Part shown: positions 43,568-55,192 of the stretch, piece after piece
Position numbering within the stretch: position 1 is the stretch's first letter
Layout: every line of letters begins with the position of its first letter
Assembly (NCBI GenBank): GCA_022432975.1
Contig: CM039509.1
Coordinates: 2,721,982 to 2,785,981, forward strand
Origin: Begonia masoniana
Lineage: Eukaryota; Streptophyta; Magnoliopsida; Cucurbitales; Begoniaceae
Length of the DNA stretch: 64,000 nt
Reading direction: 5' to 3'
Made by a program: the position numbers and the translations under genes
The notes under the pieces: generated by a model
Told to the model about the DNA's origin: nothing
Seen by the model: the letters and a program-made list of their open reading frames with translations, nothing else
The model's database searches: none

Positions 43568-44825
43568 TGTAGGATCGTGATTGTCTAAGGAGGGGTGAAT
43601 TAGAAATTAATTGCCCTAATTAAATTTTACTTAAACAATATAAATTACTTAAAATATTGTTTACTGATTCAAAATAAACAAAGAGAAAGAGAGAAAAATG
43701 ACACCGTGATTTTTACGTGGTTCGGCCAATTTTGCCTACGTCCACGCTCCAAGGTTCCCCCTTGAAGATTCACTACTTCTCCTCAACGGGAAATCTTGAT
43801 TGGACTTCACGGGCGCTAATCAACTGCCTTTACACTTTGATTGATCTTCACGGGCGTCAATCACAGCCTTTACACTTTGATTGATCTTCACGGGCTTCAA
43901 TCACAACCTTTACACTTTTTAGGACATAGAAGTATTGAGCACAAATGCTACACTCTCTCAAAAGAGATATATCTCAAGTTCTAGGGCAGAGAGATGTAAA
44001 TAGTTGCAGAAGCTTTTTGCTCGTAGGAGTTGATTGTAAGAATTGGCAAAAGTTGTTCTCCTAAGCTTTGTTCTTCTATTTATACTCTGTCTATAATCGG
44101 CATCTCATCTAGAGAAGCTCCTCGTCTGTGTTCAGAGATATAGCCGTTGGAGAAACATCCGTACGACGACAGCTAGTCGTTTCGTCCGCAGCCATTAATG
44201 ATCTGGAGTTAAGACACTGGACGGGTATCACTGTTGCTTCGTGGTCTTTTAAATTTCTGGCGCTAAGTCTTTAGCGACAGCGTTTCTCTTTTAAACTGTG
44301 GACGACAGAATCTATCCTTTGAGCGTGGACGACTGCGTCTTTCCTTTGAGGGTGGACGACTGCGTCTTTCATTGGTGTGGATGACTGCGTCTTTCCTTTG
44401 AGCGTGGACGACTGCGTCACCTGACTTTCACGTGATACTTTGGACGATTGATTTTTACTGAAGTCACCTGACTTTCACGTGATACTTTGGACGATTGATT
44501 CTCACACTTTAACTTTGAACAACAGATTTCGTCTTGACTGTGGACAATTGATTCTGACTAACTTTGGACGATTGATTTCCACAGACTACTTCGTTTATTT
44601 CTGTTTTCTTTCACGTGGACGATTGACTGTGGACTAATAAACAAATTCGTCAGAAAACATAATACCCTTTTCAAAGGGCATTTTCAGATTAATGCAATAA
44701 CCATATTTATATTCAGTTATATATTTCGTATTAAGCATTAGCTCACCAATTTCATGTTAATCATAATTATCCATTTTAAATATAATCATCAAAAAATAGT
44801 TACTTAAACGCATTTAAGCTAACAA
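43568..44825 (-). mobile_element. 5' LTR of the copia element, with a GTGGACGA minisatellite
   Basis: The LTR ends at 43568 (CCTACA on the minus strand), two bases from the primer-binding site. 43740-43925 holds repeated CTTCACGGGCG/CAATCACAGCCTTTACAC units. 44300-44640 holds about ten units of GTGGACGACTGCGTCTTTC or ACTTTGGACGATTGATT, including a 40-bp direct repeat of CACCTGACTTTCACGTGATA. The upper boundary is tentative. Confidence 0.7.
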
Positions 44826-45694
44826 TTATATATATGAAATAGATCTTTATATTTTTGTCATCAAAAATCTAAACGTTACCCAAAGTTTCCTATGAGATCA
44901 TTTCAGTTTAAACACGCAGTCACTTTCAAAACTTATCAATTTGACTATTTGACCAAAAATTTAGACGTGTCAAAATAAAAATGAATTTCACAAATTTATG
45001 TCAACGCAAATAAAATTGACCTCAAAAGACACAAAGTTTACTTGAAAATTTTATTAATTAAAAGTTGGCAAATTTTGCGAATCTAAACAACCAAAGCAAA
45101 CTAAATTCGGCCGAGCCTAAATATGGGTCTACCAACCTCATTAAGAGATGAGTTACAGGTCGTATTTTGGACTATGTCATTTCTATTGGTTAGGATGACA
45201 AGGATGACGATTAGTTTTTAAGGACAATGTAAGTTATAGGCTTGGATAGTAACATACATCCAAGCATTTGACATTTGAACCCAATACTCGTGATAGCTTC
45301 CTCTTTCCTAGTTCTAAATTACAGCGTCACCCGAGATTTAGGGAAACAAGTTGAAGTATTAGATGTTACGTTTTACTTGCACGTGAGTGATGTTATTGTA
45401 TGAATCAAATAACGAGTGCTTTATCTATATATCAATCATTTATTAATTTTATGTTCTAATCACATATTTTTTGTGAGAAATTACACAATGTCCCGAGGAA
45501 GTGAAATTACTTAGTCCTACTGTCACAATAACAATCGCTCTCTAATATGGCATAATGTCACAAGTTAATTGTAAAATGTATCACAATTTGTTAAGACCGA
45601 ATCTCATTATGTTAATCACATCTAATAATTTCTCGTCGCTCACTTAGATGGTTGTTTTATCCGAGTTTAATTATAAATACAACTATGTCCGTTA
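44826..45694. other. intergenic, no gene recognised
   Basis: AT-rich DNA between the copia LTR and the small hAT element. It may still include LTR or other repeat sequence, but no motif could be assigned. Confidence 0.45.
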
Positions 45695-45695
45695 T

Positions 45696-46130
45696 AGGGC
45701 TGGGAACAATTCGGTTAAAATCGAAAATCTCAATTCAGTTTCACTTCATTGAAAATCGATCGTGGAACTTAATTGAACCGAACTAAGAATTTTTATTTCG
45801 GTTTGTCAATTTTTTTTTTTAAAAAAACTTATTAAATTTATAATACTTATATAATTTTTAAAATATTTTTATTAAAATTATAAATTATAGACCTAAATCG
45901 CTCAAAACTGGCCCAAATAGAGTTTAAACCAAACAAAATCGATACAAAAATTGAATTTAGACCAAAAATCGAGAATTGAAACCGAACAGAGGACAATCGA
46001 AAACCAATTGAAAATTGAATCTCAATTTTAAGTTCTCCTCGGTTCGATTTTGGTTTCCTTTATCCAAAATTGAATTGACTCGGTTCAATTCTAATTCTGT
46101 TCAAAATCGAACTGAACTGATTCCACCCCT
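45696..46130. mobile_element. small non-autonomous hAT element (MITE-like) upstream of the PPR gene
   Basis: The left end is AGGGCTGGGAACAATTCGGTT. The right end, read inward, is AGGGGTGGAATCAGTTCAGTT. The subterminal parts are rich in AACCGAAC/TTCGGTT-like words and the centre is AT-rich. It is about 435 bp with no coding capacity. A clear 8-bp target duplication could not be confirmed. It ends about 165 bp before the PPR start codon, so it may overlap the promoter. Confidence 0.7.
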
Positions 46131-46294
46131 AGTTCTTTATACTATGAAGTTGGGAATTTGGAAGTGGAAGAACTAGTTTACCCTAATTACTTAGATTCTT
46201 GAATAAATATCAGCCGTTGACAAACCCACGTTAGACGCGCCACTTTATCAAACGAGATTTCAATGTTCGAATCACATGACTACTCCGCCGCCCA

Positions 46295-48223
46295 ATGGCT
46301 GCAGTCTCTTCGCACCTTGGCTCTCACAGTCGCTCTCTCGCCACCGCTGCCGCTCGCAATTCCTCCCATCGGTTTCCTCCTTCCAATATCGACTCTACCG
46401 CCTCTCTTCCTTTTCTTCCCACTCAACCGCCGGGAACTCATTTTTCCGATCAGTTTCCACGATCGTGTCCTGTCTCTGACGTTCAAAGTGAGAGAAAGCG
46501 GTTGATTTCTATTATAAAATCATGCACCAAGAAAACCCATCTTCGCCAAATCCAAGCTCGTATCATTCGTTTGTATTTGATGCAGGATTCCTCCATATCA
46601 CTGCACTTTTTGTCCCGCGCAGCTGTCTCGCCGGTGCGCAAAATGAGCTATGCTCGCCTAGTTTTCGATCAGATCCAAAACCCGATCCTTTCTCACTACA
46701 ACACTATGATTAGAGCATACTCTACGAGCAATGTTCCAATAGAGGGGTTTTATATGTACCGGAATATGGCAAGTAAAGGAGTTAGTGCCGACGCATTTTC
46801 GTCATCCTTCGCTGTTAAATCTTGTATCAAATTTTTTTATCTGGAAGGAGGAGTTCAGATTCATGCGAAGATCTTTAGAAATGGGGATGAGGCAGATGTG
46901 TTATTGCTTACTACTTTGATGGATTTGTATTCATCTTGCGACAAATACAAAGAAGCATGCAAGATGTTCGATGAAATGCCTCAAAGAGACGTTGTCGTTT
47001 GGAATGTATTGATTTCATGTTGTATACGTAATAATCGGACCCGAGATGCCTTAAGCTTATTTGAGATTATGCAGAGTCCAAATTATCAATGTCAACCAGA
47101 TGGCGTCACTTGCTTACATCTTCTCCAAGCTTGTTCATCCCTGAATGCGTTGGAATTTGGCGAAAAAGTTCATCGTTTTATCGAAGATCATGGATATGGA
47201 GAAGCTGCCAATTTGTGTAATTCGCTTATAGCCATGTATTCTCGGTGTGGGTCTCTGGATAAGGCGAATGAAGTATTCAAGAAAATGAAAAACAATAATG
47301 TAATTTCATGGAGTGCAATGATCTCTGGTTTAGCCATGAACGGCCATGGGAGAGAAGCTATCCAAGGATTTGAAGAGATGCAGAAATTGGGAGTCCAAGT
47401 TGATGCACAAACATTAACTGGAGTTCTTTCTGCTTGTAGTCATTGCGGGTTGGTCGAAGAAGGAATGGCGATTTTCAATCTCATGAATAAAAAATATGGA
47501 ATTTTGCCAAATATTCATCACTATGGATGTGTGGTTGATCTCCTCGGTCGGGCCGGCCTGCTCGATCAAGCCTATGGCCTTATAACGACAATGGAGGTCA
47601 AACCAGATGCCACCATTTGGAGAACCCTTCTCGGGGCTTGCCGAATTTACAAGCACGAAGGCCTTGCAGAGCTTGTCATCGGACATTTGATCGAAATTAA
47701 AGCTCAAGAAGCAGGGGATTATGTTTTGTTGTTGAACATTTACTCTTCAGCAGAAAACTGGGAAAAAGTGGCAGAAATTAGGAAGTTCATGAAGGAGAGA
47801 GGCATCCATACATCATCCGGGTGTAGCACGATAGAATTGAGAGGAGTCGTTCATGAGTTCATCGCAGATGACGTTTCACATCCCAAGAAAGATGAGATCT
47901 ACGAGAAGCTCGACGAGATCAATAATCAGCTGAAAATCGGCGGGTATGTTGCAGAAATTTCGTCGGAGTTGCACAAGTTGAATTCAGAAGAAAAAGGAAA
48001 TTCTCTATCTTATCATAGCGAAAAGTTGGCAATTGCATTCGGTGTTCTTGCTACCCCACCCGGCAAAACGATTCGGGTGGCGAAGAATCTTCGCACTTGT
48101 GTCGATTGCCACAATTTCACCAAAGCTCTCTCCAGCGTTTACAGCCGAGAAGTCATCATTCGAGACCGGAATCGATTCCATCACTTCCGAGAGGGTCGAT
48201 GTTCGTGCAATGACTACTGGTAG
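46295..48223 (+). CDS. DYW-type pentatricopeptide repeat protein (organelle RNA editing factor)
   Basis: An intronless 642-residue protein, as is usual for this family. A Ser/Arg-rich, acid-poor N-terminus (about 1-60) looks like an organelle transit peptide. PLS-type PPR motifs follow from about residue 70 to 470 (for example YNTMIRAYS, WNVLISCCIRN, CNSLIAMYSRCGSLDKANEVF, WSAMISGLAMNGHGREAI), then the E/E+ region. The DYW deaminase domain has HSEKLAIAFG (zinc His plus catalytic Glu), CVDCHNF, and the terminal CSCNDYW. Such proteins bind organelle transcripts and convert specific cytidines to uridines. From memory the closest Arabidopsis protein is At3g47530. The gene is convergent with the MDH gene, with 252 bp between the stops. 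Confidence 0.95.
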   Translation: MAAVSSHLGSHSRSLATAAARNSSHRFPPSNIDSTASLPFLPTQPPGTHFSDQFPRSCPVSDVQSERKRLISIIKSCTKKTHLRQIQARIIRLYLMQDSSISLHFLSRAAVSPVRKMSYARLVFDQIQNPILSHYNTMIRAYSTSNVPIEGFYMYRNMASKGVSADAFSSSFAVKSCIKFFYLEGGVQIHAKIFRNGDEADVLLLTTLMDLYSSCDKYKEACKMFDEMPQRDVVVWNVLISCCIRNNRTRDALSLFEIMQSPNYQCQPDGVTCLHLLQACSSLNALEFGEKVHRFIEDHGYGEAANLCNSLIAMYSRCGSLDKANEVFKKMKNNNVISWSAMISGLAMNGHGREAIQGFEEMQKLGVQVDAQTLTGVLSACSHCGLVEEGMAIFNLMNKKYGILPNIHHYGCVVDLLGRAGLLDQAYGLITTMEVKPDATIWRTLLGACRIYKHEGLAELVIGHLIEIKAQEAGDYVLLLNIYSSAENWEKVAEIRKFMKERGIHTSSGCSTIELRGVVHEFIADDVSHPKKDEIYEKLDEINNQLKIGGYVAEISSELHKLNSEEKGNSLSYHSEKLAIAFGVLATPPGKTIRVAKNLRTCVDCHNFTKALSSVYSREVIIRDRNRFHHFREGRCSCNDYW

Positions 48224-48475
48224 AGAATGATTTGAAGGGTGTTGAGTTATAAATCTAGTGAAAAAAACAGGTGGACTCATCATTGTTATTCAAAAATATA
48301 CTCAGTACAACACCAACTTACCAATCTCAATCTTCAGTTTTCATGGAAAAAGTGTGCTACAAAAAAAGCAGAAACACAATTCAAAATCCGCAATGCATAC
48401 AGTTATCGACTCTCGATCTCTGCGAATAAGTTTTGACAAAAGACTTCAGACTCTCCAAATTCATGCAACTACTGC

Positions 48476-49702
48476 TCACTTCTGGGTAAAAGCTATTCCC
48501 TTCTCAATGCTAGCCTTCAATTCCGGCTTCAGGGCCTCCAGAGCCTTCTGTTCGTAATCTGTCAATCCCTGAAGATCGGACGGGACAAAAGCTTCGATTC
48601 CTTTTCTTCCGATCTTAACCCTCGATGCAAAAAATGGAAGCTCGGTGAGATCTGACTGAACATAAGCACACTCATAGACATCACTGTCTCCATCGAGAGC
48701 TCGAAGAGATGACTCGACAAATCTTGCAGCTGCATACGCCATCGACAGAGTGGCCGACCCTGCACCAGCTTTAGCCTCCACGACCTCTGTCCCAGCATTT
48801 TGAATCCTGACCGTTAATTCAGAAATCTCTTCATCTGAAAAATTGACCGAAGGCTTTGTCTTTGAAAGCAGAGGAAGAATCGTTATTCCAGCATGTCCTC
48901 CGACGACCGGAACATCGACATCTATCAATTTAAGGTTCTTTTTCTGGGCGACAAATGTGTTTGCTCTCACAACATCCAAGGTTGTAAGACCAAACAGCTT
49001 TTTTGAATCATAGACGCCCTTCCGTTTCAGAACTTCCGCTGCAATCGGCACCGTTGAGTTCACCGGATTGCTAATGATGTGGATGAAGGCATCGGGGCAA
49101 TTATCAGCTACAGCCTCGATCAAATTCTTCACAATGCCGGCATTTATGTTGAAAAGATCATCACGGGTCATCCCAGGCTTACGTGGGACCCCTGCAGGGA
49201 TGACGACCACATTTACACCTTTCAAAGCGTCGGCCAACTGAGAATCGCCAGTGAAATCCAAAACTTGGGATGGAGTATTGCAGTGGCTAAGATCAGCAGC
49301 AACTCCTTTGACATTTGCTATATCGTAAAGGTGAAGGGTCGAAACTAAAGGAGACATTTTGATAAGAAGCGACAGAGGCTGGCCAATTCCGCCAGCTGCT
49401 CCGAGCACCGCCACTTTGTACGATGCATATGCCAGTGGTTGAAGGCGATACAGCAATTCTTGGTTTTTTTTGGAAGCTTCTCGAGCAAATGAATGCAAAA
49501 TTGCACTACTTGCTTTTCCTACGAATGATGAATCTGATTCATACCTATCAAATGTTGCAGCCTTGAGGCCGGAGAAGCTCTTAAGAGAGTTTTGTGCGCT
49601 AAGCCTTGAACTCGACAGCTTCGACTGTGGAAATGAGTGCACTTTGGTGCCAAGGGAGGCAGTAGTGGTGATGGTAATCATAGCTGCGGAGTTTGCCGCC
49701 AT
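48476..49702 (-). CDS. pNAD-MDH: chloroplastic NAD-dependent malate dehydrogenase
   Basis: 408 residues, reversible oxidation of malate to oxaloacetate with NAD, in plastids. The start is the ATG at 49702, which gives the usual MAA-type plastid transit peptide (Ser/Thr-rich, about 1-80). An upstream in-frame ATG (49873) would add non-family sequence and probably lies in an unspliced leader. The NAD loop GAAGGIG is at 101-107. [11 protein letters not shown] (substrate Arg), [13 protein letters not shown] and [11 protein letters not shown] (catalytic His) are present. There are no introns in the coding part, as in Arabidopsis At3g47520, which has about 403 residues. A likely 3' splice site (ACAG at 49709-49712 on the minus strand) just before the ATG suggests a leader intron. 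Known role: energy balance in non-photosynthetic plastids and embryo development. Confidence 0.96.
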   Translation of the reverse strand: MAANSAAMITITTTASLGTKVHSFPQSKLSSSRLSAQNSLKSFSGLKAATFDRYESDSSFVGKASSAILHSFAREASKKNQELLYRLQPLAYASYKVAVLGAAGGIGQPLSLLIKMSPLVSTLHLYDIANVKGVAADLSHCNTPSQVLDFTGDSQLADALKGVNVVVIPAGVPRKPGMTRDDLFNINAGIVKNLIEAVADNCPDAFIHIISNPVNSTVPIAAEVLKRKGVYDSKKLFGLTTLDVVRANTFVAQKKNLKLIDVDVPVVGGHAGITILPLLSKTKPSVNFSDEEISELTVRIQNAGTEVVEAKAGAGSATLSMAYAAARFVESSLRALDGDSDVYECAYVQSDLTELPFFASRVKIGRKGIEAFVPSDLQGLTDYEQKALEALKPELKASIEKGIAFTQK

Positions 49703-52131
49703 CTTGCACTGTATCAGATCAAAAGAACATGTCTCGTGAGCTAGAAAGTAGTATGTAAACTGTTCGATTCGAGTTGAAACAGGATTTGCAAAGATTGATA
49801 AATTTTTATTTTCCATTTTTTTGTATACTTTCATCAATTCTATAACAAATAATCCAGCACCATACTTGATCAAGCATCAACAATGCTCAAAAGCTACAGT
49901 TTACAGTGGCTACCATTAAAATAGCAGGACCATTCATCTTGAACATTTTACATTCATTATTTGACTCTTCCAAGAAAGTTTCAAGAGGAAACGTTACTTC
50001 CAGATCCAGTTTAAAGCTAAAACTCTCATACATTCCATTCTACAGATAACCATTTTTCTTGGATGAGATCGCTAAGATATCCTAATTTCAAATCGAAAAA
50101 AAAAAAGTCAGATGAACAGAAATTTCACGCCAAGAACTAAAAGCTGAACAGAGACATACTGCACTTTCTTCGTTCTCACAAAATCAGAAACCAGTCAAAC
50201 CAAATCTCCGACAACCATTACAGAGATCAAAATCGCACCAAAAAAATGAAACCCACCAATTACGGAAAGCACTTCATTATCAATCCCACAGAGCTTCGAT
50301 TCTCATCTCTAAGCGAGAAAACGAGGCTAATTGAAAGGTACCCAAAAGAGCGAAATGGGGAAGAAAGCGAACCTGGAGAAGTTTCGAGGGAAGAAGCTGA
50401 GAGTGAGAAAATCAAAAAGGATAAAAGAGAGAGAATTGGGAAATGGAGTTTTGGAGATGTCGTTGTAGATTTCTCCGCCAAAAAACAAAAGCCTCAGAAA
50501 AATCGCACTTACTTTTACGAAACAGCGATGGGTCTATCGATTTGAGGCCAAAATCTTCCCCTTTTATCACCTTTTCTCTGATTTCTCCCTTTCTCCACCG
50601 AATACTCCATCGCCATGCGAATCTGCTTTTCAAGCTTTGTCATGTTCTATCATCAAATCACAGCCGTCCATTTCTCATATTTTTTTCAACGGAGCCAATT
50701 CCTTATTTTACCCTCTATAGTGGCAACGACAATGTCTAAATGGCACGTACCTTATTATTGTTTACCAAATATTGTATCAAATTTAAATGATAAATATCAA
50801 TAATAATAATAATGAATAATCGAATGCTGTTGAAAAAGAAAAATACGAGAATAATCGACATTAAAATTTACGTAGAAAACTCAACATAGATTGATCAGAA
50901 AAAATGATAGCAATCACGATTATAAAATCGATACAATGAGTTCTGCGACTCAAACATATATTTACACATTAAACTGGAATTCTAAAAACAATGAGATTCT
51001 TAACATGAACCTAATCGATCTAATCGAGATAGAATTTCGGTCACACCGAATTCTAACAAATAACTCGTATTTTTACAATAAATAGTAAAAACCAAATGGG
51101 ATTAAAAAAAACATATTACCTTGTAAGTTTAAGAAGATGAAAATATGAGTATTTATGTAACAATGATAAATTTTATTTATGAGAAGAAAAAAATCCAGTC
51201 ATGTTCTATCAACTATTTTATCAAATAATTGAAAGAAGAAATCCAATAATTGGAGACATAAACTAGAGAAAGTGGGACCCATTAATTCAATAATATAAGA
51301 TAAGATCATACGGTATAACAACATTAATAATATTATGAAAAAACATGCTACTAACTAAAGAGAACATACAATAATATGATGCATTAGAAGGATGGAATGT
51401 TTCAAATCTCTTTGATGTGAGTTCGAACAATGTATTTCTTGGCTAGTTCTTGTCGGATTTGACGTGGTTAAGGTTCAGATGTTATCAAACCAAGTCCGAC
51501 TAGAATAGTTAACGAGCATTGGACAAAACGAGAAAACGAGACGACAACTGACCTTGGAACATCGAGCCGATATAGTCAAAGTCGGTCTGATAGATTTATG
51601 TAGCGGAACAACTCACGAGTAGAAAATAGGTCCATACTTGGTCTGAGATCGGGCTAGACGAGACCCGGCCTTAAAAAAGTATGGACTTGGCGTACCTCGA
51701 GCCATTTGATACCATGAGTTCGAGTGAGTCCAACCATATTCAGCGTCGATGAAGTAGCATTTATATATTATTATCAAAATATAAAATCAATAAATGGGTC
51801 ATGTAGTTTGACACTAAATCTTATTTTATACAATGAAATTAAGAAAAGAAAACTTAGGTGATGTTTGGTAGCAAAGAAACTTGCTATATATGGGAAAGCC
51901 TGGAAAGCTGCCATTTTTAAGCTTTCGTGAAAAGGCAGAGGAGGTTGATGAGGACTTTCAAAACCAATACAGTTGCAACAAAAATCATGGTAGATGAAGC
52001 AGGTTTGAACCAGCGACTGTTCGTTTATCTACCCAAGAACACCCTCAAATTTCCAATCGATATGTTTAAATCCATTTCAGAATTCTTCATGATGTATTAT
52101 TCCCTCTCTGAAAGTAGCTTCATCGTCGAAA
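49703..52131. other. leader/promoter of the MDH gene and divergent upstream region of the GDSL gene
   Basis: The minus-strand stretch 50620-50250 is CT/GA-rich and probably holds the first, non-coding MDH exon followed by a leader intron (inferred). The rest (50800-52100) is AT-rich without a recognised gene. The GDSL gene is read away from MDH, so both promoters lie here. Confidence 0.5.
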
Positions 52132-54287
52132 ATGAAGTCCTGGGTTTCTCTCTGCGTGATCGTGTTGATAGTCGCCGTCAATGGCTGCCACTGCAAAGTA
52201 GTGCAGTTCATATTTGGAGACTCTCTCTCTGACGTCGGAAACAACAAGTATTTTTCAAGGAGTCTTGCTCAGGCGAGCCTGCCTTGGTATGGGATTGATT
52301 TTGGCAATGGATTGCCCAACGGGAGGTTCACTAATGGCCGAACCGTAGCTGACATAATTGGTAACACTTTTCTGCCCTCAAACTGCTCTACGAAATGACT
52401 AAACGAGAATGTTAATATTATTTATTGAAAATGTTTGAAATTTGATTCTGGCTAAAGGTGATAATCTGGGTCTTCCTAGACCACCTGCTTTCATGGATCC
52501 ATCTTTAACTGAAGATATGATTCTGGAAAATGGAGTAAATTATGCTTCTGGAGGTGGAGGAATCTTGAATGAAACTGGAGGCTATTTTGTAAGTTGCAGG
52601 CTATATATATATAATCATTTGATTATATTGTGGTCACTTTCTTTCGTTGATTATTGTTTTCAAGTATAACAAACACTGTTATAAGAAAAGCCGTTCATTC
52701 AAATTTTCTTCTTGTTTTTGCACTTTTTTCTCGCAGATTCAACGGCTCTCTCTATCCAAGCAAATTGAGTTGTTTCAAGGAACACAGGAGTTGATAAAAG
52801 GAAAAATAGGCAAAGTTGAAGCAGAGAAATTCTTCCAAAGTGGTCGATATGTGGTCGCATTAGGGAGTAACGACTTCATCAATAATTACTTGTCACCTGT
52901 TTATACCGATTCTTGGACTTACAACGATCGGACTATTATCCCGTACTTAATGAACACACTCAGAGATCAACTCCAGGTTTGTGAGCAGATTAATCAGTCC
53001 TAAATTACTCACATTTTCATTCGATTTCGTAGAAATTGTTGTGAGATCATTGAAACTATTTGTTTGGCAACGTTTTTGTGTGTTCAGTTGTTGCATCGGT
53101 TGGGGGTGAGGCAGCTGATGGTGTTTGGTCTGGGGCCAATGGGCTGCATACCTCTTCAAAGGGTGCTTAGTTCTTCAGGAAATTGCCAAGATAGAACAAA
53201 TAAGCTGGCTCTCAGCTTTAATCAAGCTTCTGCCAAGCTTCTCGACGAATTATCCGGCAAATTCCCCAATGCAACCTACAAATTTGCCGACGCGTATGAT
53301 GTGGTCGATGATGTGATTTCCAATCCAGTAAAATATGGTAAATCAAACTCTATAATCTACTGTTCTTGATCAAATATCCTATTAACAAAAGCTTGATGAC
53401 TCGTCTCGGGCCCTCTGGGCGGCCAGCATATCCTGGTCAGACTCAGTGTTGGATTAGATGAAATTTCTTCCTTCCAACATTGGCTCGAGCCGGGCTGACC
53501 TTAGGCTCTAAAACTGATGGGAAATTAAATAAAGAGAATGGTTTAAGTATTATAATTATGTTAGTTTATTATAAATAGAAGGAAAGTGAGTCGCTCGTGG
53601 TTGTTTCCAGGGTCAGTGTTTCGCCGGACCGGTGGCTTTCTTTTTCTGTCTGTGTTATCTTGGTTGACTTATTTCAATGAATTCGTTTTACTCGTAAAAA
53701 ACCTAGGCAAAGGTAGGACACTGGATCTAGCAGGCTTAAGTTCGAAAAAAAAAACATTGCTTACTTTCTTTTTGCAAATCGGTTTTAAAAGTGAATTCTA
53801 TTCAATGTGATTGTTACATTTGGTATCAGAACAACCATCTTCTATGACATAGGTCGATTATCGCCCCGGGTAAGGTGTCATGAAAGAGTAATGTCTTGTC
53901 AATTTGTCTAAATTAGCCCAAGTGATCGTAAGCGCTTGTAAATCATTTTTTCGAGACCGAGTTCTACTTGACCAAGTTATTACTTCCAATTTCAATCGAT
54001 CGAAATTAAAGTTTGCGTGAAAATTTGATGCAGGCTTCAACAATTCGGACTCGCCGTGCTGTTCGTTCGGGAGCATTCGGCCTGCGCTTACGTGCATTCC
54101 GGCATCCGTGCTGTGCGAAGATAGAAGCAAGTATGTGTTTTGGGATGAGTACCATCCATCAGACTCAGCCAATGAGTTGATTGCTAAGGAGCTCATCAAG
54201 AAATTTGGCCTCACCAGAGTTGATCAAACCCTTTCCCCCTCTCCTGCCCCTTCCTTCCCCTCATCCCCATCCCCTTCCCCACACTAA
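52132..54287 (+). CDS. GDSL-type esterase/lipase (SGNH hydrolase), secreted
   Basis: Five exons: 52132-52360, 52458-52588, 52737-52976, 53088-53337 and 54034-54287, all GT-AG and phase-consistent, encoding 367 residues. Residues 1-21 form a signal peptide. Block I FIFGDSLSDVGNN holds the nucleophile Ser31. The Gly block is ENGVNYASGGGGI, block III is GSNDFINNY (Asn), and block V DEYHP carries Asp321 and His324, so the catalytic set is complete. The C-terminus ends in a Pro/Ser repeat (SPSPAPSFP). GDSL hydrolases act on ester bonds in the cell wall or extracellular space; the substrate here is unknown. From memory the best match is Arabidopsis At1g74460. Intron 4 (53338-54033) is long and contains transposon-like sequence. 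Confidence 0.95.
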
Positions 54288-55192
54288 CATCACTCTTCAC
54301 TCAAATAATGAAATATTATTATTCGGAATTAATAATAAAAACAAATATTTCCATTTTCATGTTCATTGAGGAAGTTTTTAATCGATACGTTTATGCGACA
54401 TTTTAATATCGTATTTCATGTATATGCCTTCCCTTATACGTGCACCATTGACACGTGGCATGTTCACGTTTATTAACCAGTTCGGTCTTCTTTTCGGTTT
54501 TTATTTTGATTTATTTATCAAATGTATTGTACCTTGATTTTGTTGACAGGTGAAATTTTATGTTTTTTTGTCGTGGTTTTTTGCTCCAAGGTTATTATAC
54601 GTAAGCAAACTTCTAGAACTTTCTAGATAATCATCGTTTATTCATTGTATAAATTATTTATTATTTTAATTTTTTTTATAATTTATCATAATTATTCCAC
54701 TAATGAACGAAATTAACTCGAGAGCGGTATTGGATCCCATCCTATAAGTAACATTTTTAATTAGATATCTTAATAATGGGATTAAGTTAAGTAATTAAGC
54801 ACTAATCCTTGTGACACCGAAAGTTGATTAGGTTAATGTCTTTCACTATCCTCCTAACATTAATTGGAAAGAAACGTGTCGAGCTCTAGAGAATGGGAAG
54901 AAACAAGAACCCATTGTTGGCTTACACGTGTCGCTGTTGGCCACGTGGAGGGTGTGATTTAATAATAGGTGGGACCAAGTGCCCAATTTTTGTCACATTT
55001 TAAAAATGGAAATTTTTAACGTAAGAACAATACCTTATTGTTCTATAATTTAGACAAAAAATTAAGCGTGCAAACAATTGCAGTGATTAGGGTCACTTAA
55101 AAGATTTGACTACTATACTCTTGTTCACGAGCCATCGTCTAACCGTGTCATAGTTTACTCGTCTACTTAATTCACGTAATTTTGTATGACGT
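54288..55192. other. intergenic region with G-box/ABRE-like motifs
   Basis: 3' region of the GDSL gene, then the upstream region of the CDF gene. CACGTG cores occur at 54925-54930 (ACACGTGTCGC) and 54942-54947 (GCCACGTGG), 17 bp apart, about 0.8 kb before the CDF start codon. A further ACACGTGGC occurs near 54452-54460. Such cores bind bZIP and bHLH factors. No gene was seen here. Confidence 0.55.

Larger units (their letters stand above)
33076..44825 (-). mobile_element. Ty1/copia retrotransposon, 3'-truncated and split by nested insertions
   Basis: Read right to left: a 5' LTR (about 44825 to 43568, ending CCTACA, with the common plant LTR phrase ACGTGGTTCGGCC on the plus strand), the Met-tRNA primer-binding site TGGTATCAGAGC (43565-43554), gag, zinc knuckles, and the start of protease to 41744. 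After 8.5 kb of nested elements it resumes at 33273. The coding match ends near 33076, so integrase, RT and the 3' LTR are lost. The LTR start near 44825 (TGTTAGCTTAAATGCG on the minus strand) is inferred from the TG rule only. Confidence 0.8.

Noticed and set aside
43740..43925. Repeated CTTCACGGGCG...TTTACACTTTGATTG units considered as a CRISPR-like array
   Set aside because: There are only three units with no unique spacers, and they lie within a plant copia LTR. This is simple tandem repetition.
49703..49873. N-terminal extension of the MDH frame
   Set aside because: The extra 57 residues are not family-like, include a probable 3' splice site just before the chosen ATG, and would bury the plastid transit peptide.
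51927..52232. 101-residue frame overlapping the GDSL start
   Set aside because: It is in a different frame from the GDSL protein and has no signal peptide or family match. The GDSL frame from 52132 explains the region.
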